DNA of 64,000 bases from Craspedostauros australis (Eukaryota; Bacillariophyta; Bacillariophyceae; Mastogloiales; Achnanthaceae): the NCBI GenBank assembly GCA_026770025.1, contig JAMXDE010000010.1, positions 744,001-808,000 on the forward strand, written 5' to 3'. The position numbers and the translations under genes were made by a program. Numbering within the stretch: the stretch's first letter is position 1; the number at the start of each line of letters is the position of its first letter. Below are positions 10,984-19,508 of this stretch, piece after piece. Under the pieces are notes generated by a model. It did no database searches. It saw only the letters and a program-made list of their open reading frames with translations, and was not told the DNA's origin.

Positions 10984-12437
10984 ATGATACGGTTGAGGCT
11001 TCCCGTGGGGTTCAGCATGGCGCGCATTGAACGCACTGTAATGACGGTCTGCCTCTTGCTATGTTGCTTCGCCGTGCCCTTGGCAGCGGATGTTGACGCA
11101 TCAGGGAGCAAAAGCAAGGATCAGATGACACAAGCATCTCTTCCCATGGATACCATCGAACTGACCTCGAAGAATTTCGACGTTTCCATTCTTGATGGCA
11201 ATGTTTGGCTCATAGAATTCTACGCGCCATGGTAAGATACGGCATGCTCGTAGAGGACTGCAAAGCGAGCGTCGTTGGTTTGGAGCTTGCGAAATGTGCA
11301 GGGTGATATGTGAGATGTGACCAAGCAAACGTAGGATTGGGAATGTGGATTGTTCCGTGATGCCGAGTACAATTATTGAATATCGTTGAGTTCTGCATGG
11401 TGGCATGCAGCAAGGGTTGAATCCATTGCACTCATCGCAGTTTTGGTTGCCATTCTTTATCATTCCTCTCGGGCACTTTCCCATGGTCATCCTCGCGAAT
11501 ATATGGTACATACACAGGTGCACGCATTGCATGACATTTGCTACGCAGTACTCCGGAGTGGCGAGGACATTCCATTCGTCGCCGGAGGAGGGCATCAGAG
11601 TCGCCAAAGTCGACGCCAATACCGAAAGAGCGTTGGGATCTCGGTTCTCAATCCATTCGTATCCCAGCTTCTTCATTGTCGACGGGATGTCAGTGTACGA
11701 GTTCAAGCAGTCGAGATCCCCGCAAGCACTCATGACATTCGCAAGGGGTGGGTACAAAAGTCAGAAGGTAAGGAGAGGAGAGGAAAGGAGAGGAAAGATT
11801 CAGGGAAGTCAGTTGGGCATTCCAATCGACGATGTAGCCTTCGTCGTTCATGGAGATGCCTGGCGGCTGGCTCATCATCGTCCATCGGGCGCTATCAACA
11901 CCAACGGTATCAACGGCAACACCATCACCGCCCTGTCAATCTGGTTTCATCGTCTTGCTATTTGTACATCATGATACCAGACAGAGCCACACAATAAATT
12001 ACCTACGGCTTCGTCTGTGCAGGTCCTCACGTCGCAAATCCCTGCTACTGTGTTTCCAATACAGCCCAACGCCTGTCTTGTCCATACATTCTCACCCATC
12101 CACTTACTCACACGCATCCTCCTTCAATCCACACACACACATTATCACAAATCAAATCGCATGTCACCTGTCATCTCCACAATGTTATCTTCGACTCTAC
12201 TCCATGCACCAGCCATTGACTTGGTACACATCACCAATGGGACCCATCGGACTCTTGCAGGGCCTCATGATTTACAGCGGGAGCGTTGCAATGGACACGG
12301 TACGGAGCTACAAGGATTCCTTCAATCTTTCACCATTCATGATGGGAATGCTGATATGCGGCGCTGGTGTTGTCGGCACGTTATTCCTGATGGTCGTCTT
12401 TGTCATGTTGATACATGTCAAGGAGAAGTATGAGTAA
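10984..12437 (+). CDS. Membrane-anchored thioredoxin / protein disulfide isomerase (TMX-like)
   Basis: Three exons: 10984-11231, 11518-11767 and 12261-12437 (introns 286 and 493 nt), joined frame 224 residues. Residues about 1-38 hold a signal peptide; a second Met at codon 12 (11017) is an alternative start. The thioredoxin domain follows, with the active site Trp-Cys-Thr-His-Cys split by intron 1 inside the Trp codon. The conserved cis-proline is in Ser-Tyr-Pro-Ser-Phe-Phe. Exon 3 encodes one transmembrane helix of about 22 residues and a short cytosolic tail, Lys-Glu-Lys-Tyr-Glu, which fits the KXKXX ER-retrieval pattern. It is likely a type I ER membrane oxidoreductase acting on disulfides of secretory proteins. 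Cys-Thr-His-Cys differs from the usual Cys-Gly-His-Cys of PDI. The exon 2-3 join is in phase 0, but a further small exon in intron 2 cannot be ruled out. Confidence 0.82.
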
Positions 12438-12724
12438 ACAGGCGGAAGACTGGAGTGGTGGACAGATCGCGAGTTACACATACTCTCTATTGGCAGGGCG
12501 TTTGTCTGCAGGAGTACTCACTCCACAAGTATTCTACCACATGAGTTCAATAGGATGGTTCTTCCGCTCTCCAACCAAACGAAACAGAGCAGTCTTCCAA
12601 TTGCACGAGTTTTATCAAGTCAAAGGGCAGGCTAGGTCGAACTGGAATACTCTGGAGAGTAAACATGATTCAAACATACTATTCTATAACAGTATCATAC
12701 CCGCAGTGTTACCTCCCGCAGTCT

Positions 12725-13483
12725 TCACTGAAAGGTGCCGAAGAAATCATCGAAGCTCTTCCATTCCTTCGATCTCTTGTAGTACACATCAGGTTTCGCC
12801 GGAATCCGGAGACCTGAGGCACGCTTCGTGTGATCCTTCACAAAGGAGACGTACGCATCCATGTCCCGTAACCGGAGGATCTTTTGCACAATCTCCTTGG
12901 TTTCATCGTACGGCCGCATGACACCCAAGAATTCATCCCAGCCTACCCAATCGTTGTAGTACATCTCTTCGGGGTCGCAGATCATGTACGGTCCCTTGCG
13001 GTAGAACTGATACTCCTCCTTGGTGGCGACACCTAAACCAATTGCCATCGACCGGGCCTTGTCGTAAGGGATGAGGGTCCTGAAATTGTTTGTCCAGAAT
13101 AATGATCGGTTCTTGTAGGGTCGTTGTGGAGGGTCTTCCTCCTCTGCTGCCGCCGCTTCTTCCTCCTCTTCGTCGCTATCGCTGGATTCGACCTCGTCAT
13201 TGCGGTCGCAATGTGTGCTGTGAAGGATGGTGCGCGGCTCGATAACACGAGCCGCACCATCGGCACTGCTCGTCGTTGCGATGATCGCCCGATTCTGCTC
13301 AGCGAGTACGCCGCGTTGGCGATGATTGCGACATTGGTGATACCGGTGAGCGTTCATCGGGCGGAGGAAGCCGCTAGCATGTTGAAATTCCGCAACGCCG
13401 AACAAGAGAACGGTGCAGAAGCGTTGGATTGAGCGCGATGGAGCAAGATGAGAACCGATCTTGGCACGATGCGATCTTCCCAT
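12725..13483 (-). CDS. Phage-integrase-repeat (PHINT_rpt) protein, probably plastid-targeted
   Basis: A single exon of 252 residues. The N-terminus is basic, then hydrophobic, ending in His-Ala-Ser-Gly-Phe-Leu-Arg-Pro, which resembles the diatom bipartite plastid signal with the conserved Phe after Ala-Ser-Ala/Gly (ASAFAP motif). Residues about 95-120 are acidic (Asp/Glu/Ala). The C-terminal 130 residues hold two to three copies of a repeat built on Pro-Tyr/Phe-x-Glu/Lys-Ala, Trp-x-x-(Phe/Trp)-Asp-(Asp/Glu)-Phe-(Leu/Phe)-Gly and Pro-Asp-x-x-Tyr. This matches the phage-integrase repeat unit found in many stramenopile and algal proteins of unknown function. It need not be an integrase: no tyrosine recombinase catalytic residues are seen. 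Function is unknown. Confidence 0.7.
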   Translation of the reverse strand: MGRSHRAKIGSHLAPSRSIQRFCTVLLFGVAEFQHASGFLRPMNAHRYHQCRNHRQRGVLAEQNRAIIATTSSADGAARVIEPRTILHSTHCDRNDEVESSDSDEEEEEAAAAEEEDPPQRPYKNRSLFWTNNFRTLIPYDKARSMAIGLGVATKEEYQFYRKGPYMICDPEEMYYNDWVGWDEFLGVMRPYDETKEIVQKILRLRDMDAYVSFVKDHTKRASGLRIPAKPDVYYKRSKEWKSFDDFFGTFQ

Positions 13484-14095
13484 GGTTGATGGTTGTGCTG
13501 GGATATTGCTGATGAGGTTGCTGATGATGCTGCTGATGATGTTCTCAGTTGCTCACTTGATGGCGATGGTACCTGTGTGATTTGTGTGTGATTCTGCAAA
13601 CGATGGTCAATGATGCTGAACATCCATGGGGTAGACGGGCTTACCAGAAGGGAGTGTTGATGTGGAAGGTTTGCAAAGAAGCAAAGAAACATCGAAGAGC
13701 AAAATCCGAAGAAAAAGGAGAACGCACAGCGAACAACAACACGATGGCCACTTTTATCCACAACAAATTGTTCTGCTCATGGACGAGGATCAATTTCGTT
13801 TGAATGGCAACGCTCCAGCACCGCAGCGATAGCATCACTACTCTATCCAAACGCAACGACGACGACAACGACAGTGGGGGCAACTATGATAACTTACGAC
13901 CTAGAATATGATACATGCAACGGGAATCCACCATTTGAGAGAGAGAGAGAGAGAGAGAGCGAGAAGAGTGCGAGTAGACAAAATAATCGTGGAGAATGTG
14001 CTCATCAAATGAGTGGCATTGGATCTTGGTACTCTCTCTAGATAGAATGACTGCAGATTGCAGATTGTATAGCATTCCTGCCATGACGCGCCCGC
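13484..14095. other. Intergenic with GA microsatellite
   Basis: The stretch separates two minus-strand genes and should hold the promoter of the phage-integrase-repeat gene. A (GA) run occupies about 13937-13959. CTG/GAT triplets occur around 13505-13545. No gene is supported. Confidence 0.5.
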
Positions 14096-15265
14096 TTAGA
14101 TGGTGTAAAAGGCGAGCTCCTTCTCGCGGTTGCTCACGACCTTCTTGTAGGCTGCGTCAAAGTCCTTTGGAAGGACGACGTATCTGTTCTCACGGACTGC
14201 CTGCAATCCGGATTCCGCGCAGATCGAGCTGATGTCTGCCGATGACACCTTCTCGCTGCGGTTGACGTAGTTCTCCAGGTCGAGATCATCGCTGAGGTTC
14301 ATGCTGGATGTCGCGGCTTGGAACACCATGCGCTTCTGTCGTCGGTCTGGATTTGGGAATTCGATCTTTCGGTCAAGACGACCTGGTCGCAGCAAGGCAG
14401 GATCCAAAGTATCAGCACGGTTGGTCGCCATGATGACCTTGATGTTGGTGGTTTGGTCGAAACCATCCATCTGGTTGAGAAGCTCCAGCAGGATGCGCTG
14501 AACCTCTCGATCGGCACCCGTCTGTGCGTCAAAACGCTTCGTCGCAATGGCATCGATCTCATCAATGAACACGATGCAAGGGGAGTTCTCGCGCGCGAGA
14601 CGGAACACATCACGAACCATGCGCGGTCCCTCACCGAGGTATTTCTGAACGAATTCGGATCCGACCATGGAGATGAAGGTCGCTTCCGTCGAGTTGGCAA
14701 CCGCCTTCGCCATCATCGTCTTTCCAGTTCCTGGTGGACCGTACAGCAGCACTCCGCGCGGTGGATCAATTCCGATCTGCTGGTACAGATGGTGCTGGAT
14801 GAGAGGCAGCTCGATGGCCTCCCGGACTTCCTGCTTCTGCATGTCGAGACCTCCGATGTCCTTGTAGGACACGTCCGGCTTTTCGGTCATCAATTTGACA
14901 GTGGAGTCGCTCTCAGGTGGGAGGATGTCCACCACGGAGTGAGAATGGCGGTGCAGCGCGATGCTGGTGTTTGGCTTCAGCAGCTCGCGATCCAAGGTAC
15001 TGAGTATTCGCACGTAGTAGTTGGATCCCGCGGTGCTGGAAACGATGCCGTAGTTGGCATCGATCATTTCGTTGAACTGCCCGATGACCAGGGGGACGGA
15101 TTGGATGCGCCGGATCTCCTCCTTGGCGCGAAGCAGCTCGCGCTGCAGGTGCTTCATTTCATCCTTCAGGTACTCCTCCTGCAGTTCTATGAACTCGAGC
15201 TGCTTCTCAAGGCTCTTCATCTCATGGTACAAATCGAGCTGCTCTTCATCCTTGTCTTCTGCCAT
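14096..15265 (-). CDS. RPT3: 26S proteasome regulatory particle ATPase Rpt3 (PSMC4)
   Basis: A single exon of 389 residues from ATG 15265-15263 (context CCCATGGCA). An N-terminal coiled coil (about 5-55) is followed by the OB-like domain. The AAA module has Walker A Gly-Pro-Pro-Gly-Thr-Gly-Lys-Thr, Walker B Ile-Val-Phe-Ile-Asp-Glu-Ile-Asp, and sensor/arginine-finger residues in Ala-Thr-Asn-Arg-Ala-Asp and Arg-Pro-Gly-Arg-Leu-Asp-Arg. [13 protein letters not shown] and Arg-Ile-Gln-Ser-(Val/Ile)-Pro-Leu-Val-Ile-Gly-Gln-Phe mark it as Rpt3 among the six Rpt subunits. It unfolds substrates in the base of the 19S cap. The protein ends Ala-Phe-Tyr-Thr-Ile, one residue past the usual C-terminal HbYX motif (Phe-Tyr-Lys in human). 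The N-terminus is about 30 residues shorter than in animals; an upstream exon joined at the CAG near 15305 is possible. Confidence 0.93.
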   Translation of the reverse strand: MAEDKDEEQLDLYHEMKSLEKQLEFIELQEEYLKDEMKHLQRELLRAKEEIRRIQSVPLVIGQFNEMIDANYGIVSSTAGSNYYVRILSTLDRELLKPNTSIALHRHSHSVVDILPPESDSTVKLMTEKPDVSYKDIGGLDMQKQEVREAIELPLIQHHLYQQIGIDPPRGVLLYGPPGTGKTMMAKAVANSTEATFISMVGSEFVQKYLGEGPRMVRDVFRLARENSPCIVFIDEIDAIATKRFDAQTGADREVQRILLELLNQMDGFDQTTNIKVIMATNRADTLDPALLRPGRLDRKIEFPNPDRRQKRMVFQAATSSMNLSDDLDLENYVNRSEKVSSADISSICAESGLQAVRENRYVVLPKDFDAAYKKVVSNREKELAFYTI

Positions 15266-16634
15266 GGGAGATGGGATGGAGACTTTAGCACCTGCTGCGC
15301 TCTGCAATCACGACATCATTTACAGTGGCAGCGACGTCGGCATCGACATGGTGATCAGTATCGTTATTGGCGTTTGTCGTCGTTGGTTTGTGCCGATGCA
15401 CGCAGGTTTGGAAGGGAGATGGAGTTGATGTGATGGTAGCAGCGAATTGCACACCCAAGAACGAACAATGGGAAAGGCGTAGAGCAGAAGAAGTCAGAAA
15501 AGAGCAGCGCAACAGCAGAGAAGGATAGTACACGATGACGATGATGACAACGATTGCAACCACGGCAAGGCATGCCTTTCTCAAGAATCCTCGTCTTGCT
15601 TGTCACCGACGACGATAGCCAGAGCGTATGCCCCCAGACGCGAGCAATCCGCGGCGTCCGGACTCTGTGCCTAAGGATTGACACACAGCCACACGGCGAT
15701 CACGACATGACCCCATCTCAACCAAATCCATGACGAAGACTCACAGGCACGCTCAGAGCGCTTGGAGGCATAACAGCTGCGGTGGCCATGATGCTTGTGG
15801 ATGTTTCTCTTTTATCGTAGTTTCTGGAACGGCTATGTGCGCTTGGTGTTGCGTCTGTTGTCGTTGTTCTCTCTTTCTTGCTTCCTCGTTTGCTTTCTTT
15901 CTTTCGTCAAGAGAGAGAGAGAGAGAGAGACAGCTATCGTATTGGAACGAGTGGCTCGTGCGATTCCTGATGTGGGCGAGAGTGTTGGCGCTGTTCCTGT
16001 TTACAGAAGTCACGTGTTCGTAGTGATCGTTGTTGGTGTCTCTCTGCGTTGTGGCCCAGAAAACACCGACGCGCAAAGATCGGTGAGTGCGCCATTGTGA
16101 CCTCCTTCGCAATCTGCGGATCCCTGCAGAACTTGTTCGAAAAAGTGGTGCTGTCTGCTCAGTCGAATTGACTGAAGCGACTAATAGTTTACGGACATGT
16201 CGCTAACTTCCACCCACTATTGCCCGATGGGTCCCGCAAGAATCAAGCTCCAAACAACAACCACACAGCCAACCAAGTTTTGCGCCACTTTTTGTTGTTT
16301 GTTGATGCATGGACGGATGGATGGATGGATGGATCAGCCGACTGATCGATTGATCGATTGATCGATTGGATGCGGATGCGGATGCGGGTGTGGGTCTGCC
16401 AAAGAGGACAAACACACGCCAACGACAGGTGGGTGGATGGATGGACAACCAAACCACAACGCCAGGAACAACGAAAGCAGCAGTGGTCACATCAACATCA
16501 TTCGTTCTTGTGCCCACCATTATCGTGATAGATACGTGGATTGACAACAGAGAGCTCACATCCCCCAATCGACAACAAGGCACAACAAGATCAAGATCAA
16601 GATCAAGACCAGGGCTCGGAGGTAGCTGACGATC
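15266..16634. other. Divergent intergenic region between Rpt3 and CWC22, with simple repeats
   Basis: It holds both promoters. A (GA) run lies at 15911-15930, a (GGAT) run at about 16316-16334 and a GATCGATT run at about 16343-16370. No coding signal is convincing. Confidence 0.55.
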
Positions 16635-19034
16635 ATGGCGAAGGAAACCTCCTCAGATCGCCGCAACAAGCGACGTCGCGACGAGTCCGATTCGGACTCC
16701 GACGATAGTAGCAGCAGCAGCAGCAGCAGCGGTAGCGACAGCAGCAGTGGCAGCAACAGCAGTGGCAGTGGCAGTAAGAGCAGCAACAGCAGTAAGAGCA
16801 ACAACAAAAACAACAACAAGACCAGCAACAAAAACAGCGACAGCAGCAGCGACGAAGGGGAAATCCGCAACGACGAGGAGCACGTTCAGGCCGCGAAGCG
16901 CCAGAAGCGAAACGACTCCACCCCCGTGCCTCGCAATGAAAATGGCAAGGCCAATCGCACCGTCGATCCCACCCTCTACATCCCACCCGCCAAGAGGCGA
17001 CAGATGGAAGAGGAGAAAGCACGCAAGGCTGCAGAGAAGGCTGCTGGCAAGGCCAATGGAGATGCCGATGGCAGCGATGGCGACGAAAGTGAGGAAGAGG
17101 GAGCCGAGGAGAACATCACCCCTCCCGACAAGCAGCAGGAGCTTTGGCTGAAGCAGACCCGTGTCATCCATGGCACCATCAACCGCTTGAACGCTGGAAC
17201 GATCAAGCCCCTCATCCAAGACCTCTTCGAAAAGGTCAACCTCGTTCGGCTTCGCGGCGTCCTGTCCAAGTCGGTGCTCCTTGCCACCATGAGCTCGCCG
17301 GCATTTGCCAACGTCTACGCGGCCCTCATTTCCGTCATCAACTCCAAGCTGCCAGAAATCGGAGAGCTATGCGTGCACAGAGCCATCCTGGCATTCCGCG
17401 GCCACTACAAGCGTCGCGAGAAGACCCGGTGCGAAGCAATCTGCACGTTCCTGGCTCATCTATTCCACCAGGGGGTCGTGCACGAGATCGTCATCCTGCA
17501 GCTCCTCAGCGTCTTGCTCGATGGGGATCCCACCAACGATTCGGTGGAGGTCGCGGCCCGCCTCCTCACCCTCACTGGCAACGCCCTGCTCGAGGTCAGC
17601 AGCAAGGGAGTGCGAGCGGTCCTGGATCGTCTCCGAGCACTTCTCCACGAGGGGACGCTCAGCAAGCGTGTTGAGTACAAGATGGAGCAGCTCTTCAAGC
17701 AGCGCAAGAGGGGATTCCGTGACCATCCACCGATGGCCGACGATCTCGATCTGGTGGAGAGCGACGATCAGATCACCTTCGAGATCGACCTTGACGACGA
17801 GGACATCCTCAGCCTCGACCACCTCAACACCTTCAAGATCGATGACGACTTTGACGAGAGCGAGAAGGAATGGAAGGGCATCCAAGCCGAGATCCTCGGT
17901 CTCGGAGGTGAGAGCGACTCCGATTCCGACAGTGGATCGGGATCGGGCAGCGACTCGTCCGACGATGACAGCGGATCTGACGATGATGATAGTGACGACG
18001 ACGACGACGACGATGACGACAGCGACGATGGAAATAACGACGGAGAGATCGTCGTTGCGCCATCGGGCTCCCAGCAAGCCGTGGCAACGCCCATCCAGGA
18101 CATGACCGAAGATGATCTCGTCCACCTCCGTCGTACCATCTACCTCACCATCATGTCCAGTGCTACGTTCGAAGAATGTACGCACAAGCTCAACAGGATC
18201 AGCATCCCCAGGGGCAAAGAGGAAGAGCTCATCAACATGCTCATCGAATGCTGCTCTCAGGAGAGGACGTTCCTGCGGTACTACGGCCTCATCTCGGCTC
18301 GCTTCTGCATGATCGACGACCGCTGGAGCGACGCCTTCCAAAAATCCTTCATCGAACAGTACACCACCATCCACCGCCTCGAGACCAACAAATTGAGGAA
18401 CGTGGCCAAGCTCTTTGCCCATCTTTTGCACACAGACGCGCTGTCCTGGGAGGTCATGTCCGTCATCCGTCTCAACGAAGATGAGACGACGTCCTCGTCC
18501 CGTATCTTTATCAAGATCGTCGTGCAGGAACTGTCCGAGGCCATTGGAATGAGAAAGCTCAAGGAGCGATTCGAAAGCAACGACGAAGAATCGTCGCAAT
18601 GGTTCCGAGGCATGTTTCCTCGGGACAATGTCCGAAACACCCGTTACGCCATCAACTTCTTCACCTCCATCGGCCTGGGTCCATTGACCGATGATCTCAG
18701 AGAATACCTCAAGAATGCCCCCAAGCTCATCCTCATGCAGGCCAAGAAGGCGGCTGCAGCGAAGGCAGCGATGGGCGATGATTCCTCGGTCTCATCTTCG
18801 TCGTCATCTTCGTCGTCGTCATCGTCGGATTCCAGCAGCGACAGCGACTCCAGCAGTGACAGTGATACCGACAGCGACAGCAGCGACAGTGATTCCAGCA
18901 GCTCCTCCTCTTCCTCGTCATCTGGGTCGTATTCATCCGGAAGCTCGGGCAGCAGCAGCAGCGGGTCATCCTCGTCGTCTGGATCCTACTCCTCGTACTC
19001 CAGCCGAAGTCGTAAACGTTCGCGCAAGCGATAA
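16635..19034 (+). CDS. CWC22: Pre-mRNA splicing factor CWC22 (MIF4G + MA3)
   Basis: A single exon of 799 residues. Residues 1-100 are Ser/Asp/Lys/Asn-rich. Thr-Leu-Tyr-Ile-Pro-Pro-Ala-Lys-Arg-Arg precedes the MIF4G domain (about 168-350), whose Asn-Arg-Leu-Asn and Phe-Ala-Asn-Val-Tyr-Ala-Ala-Leu segments are typical of CWC22. A conserved linker with Leu-Asp-Leu-Val-Glu and Asp-Gln-Ile-Thr-Phe-Glu follows, then an acidic Asp/Ser run (about 430-475), then the MA3 domain (about 494-592), and the C-terminal Asn-Thr-Arg-Phe-Ala-like block Asn-Thr-Arg-Tyr-Ala-Ile-Asn-Phe-Phe-Thr-Ser-Ile-Gly-Leu-Gly. The tail is a long Ser/Asp tract ending in Ser-Arg-Lys-Arg-Ser-Arg-Lys-Arg. CWC22 is needed for spliceosome activation and, in animals, loads eIF4A3 during exon-junction-complex deposition. 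Acts in the nucleus. No intron is needed despite the length. Confidence 0.94.
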   Translation: MAKETSSDRRNKRRRDESDSDSDDSSSSSSSSGSDSSSGSNSSGSGSKSSNSSKSNNKNNNKTSNKNSDSSSDEGEIRNDEEHVQAAKRQKRNDSTPVPRNENGKANRTVDPTLYIPPAKRRQMEEEKARKAAEKAAGKANGDADGSDGDESEEEGAEENITPPDKQQELWLKQTRVIHGTINRLNAGTIKPLIQDLFEKVNLVRLRGVLSKSVLLATMSSPAFANVYAALISVINSKLPEIGELCVHRAILAFRGHYKRREKTRCEAICTFLAHLFHQGVVHEIVILQLLSVLLDGDPTNDSVEVAARLLTLTGNALLEVSSKGVRAVLDRLRALLHEGTLSKRVEYKMEQLFKQRKRGFRDHPPMADDLDLVESDDQITFEIDLDDEDILSLDHLNTFKIDDDFDESEKEWKGIQAEILGLGGESDSDSDSGSGSGSDSSDDDSGSDDDDSDDDDDDDDDSDDGNNDGEIVVAPSGSQQAVATPIQDMTEDDLVHLRRTIYLTIMSSATFEECTHKLNRISIPRGKEEELINMLIECCSQERTFLRYYGLISARFCMIDDRWSDAFQKSFIEQYTTIHRLETNKLRNVAKLFAHLLHTDALSWEVMSVIRLNEDETTSSSRIFIKIVVQELSEAIGMRKLKERFESNDEESSQWFRGMFPRDNVRNTRYAINFFTSIGLGPLTDDLREYLKNAPKLILMQAKKAAAAKAAMGDDSSVSSSSSSSSSSSSDSSSDSDSSSDSDTDSDSSDSDSSSSSSSSSSGSYSSGSSGSSSSGSSSSSGSYSSYSSRSRKRSRKR

Positions 19035-19508
19035 AGAACCAACACAGCAAAGCTATTTCACCAGTATTTAAGTACGAGCAGGCATGCGTGCTTCCGCAGA
19101 CAGAGCACCGCCGATCATCGCCAGCGCCAGCATCCCGCACCAGTTGAGCGGAGTGGAACAGAGGAATTTCGGAGCGGAGAGCAACGGCGCTCGTCCTACG
19201 TCCATACTCTACGCCTGGTACATCATCTCGTAATTTGGTGCTGCGAGTTATAACACAATGAATGCAAATGTATCCAGTACGACACAGTATGCGCAACACA
19301 GACCTCGTCTACTCTGTTGCATGTTCTTGCAATCAATGTGTATACCGTTGTTGCGGCGTGAGTCACAAAGGAGTAGAGGAGAGGAAAGCGTGATTTGTTG
19401 CAGGTGCTGATTTACGCGCCCGCAGTTGCCTATTAGTTCGTACTAGCATGGTATGTATGCCTCGCTGCATAATACGTACAATCGTGTATGGTGCATATTT
19501 GTGCGTTC
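19035..19508. other. Convergent 3' intergenic region
   Basis: It lies between the ends of CWC22 (+) and the kinase-isomerase gene (-). No gene or repeat of note. Confidence 0.5.

Noticed and set aside
12725-13483. A real phage integrase or integrated phage
   Set aside because: Only the repeat unit is shared; no recombinase catalytic residues, no phage genes and an apparent plastid signal.
18830-19030. Ser/Asp codon runs at the end of CWC22 as an independent repeat
   Set aside because: They are the coding tail of CWC22 in frame with the MA3 domain; similar low-complexity tails are usual in this family.
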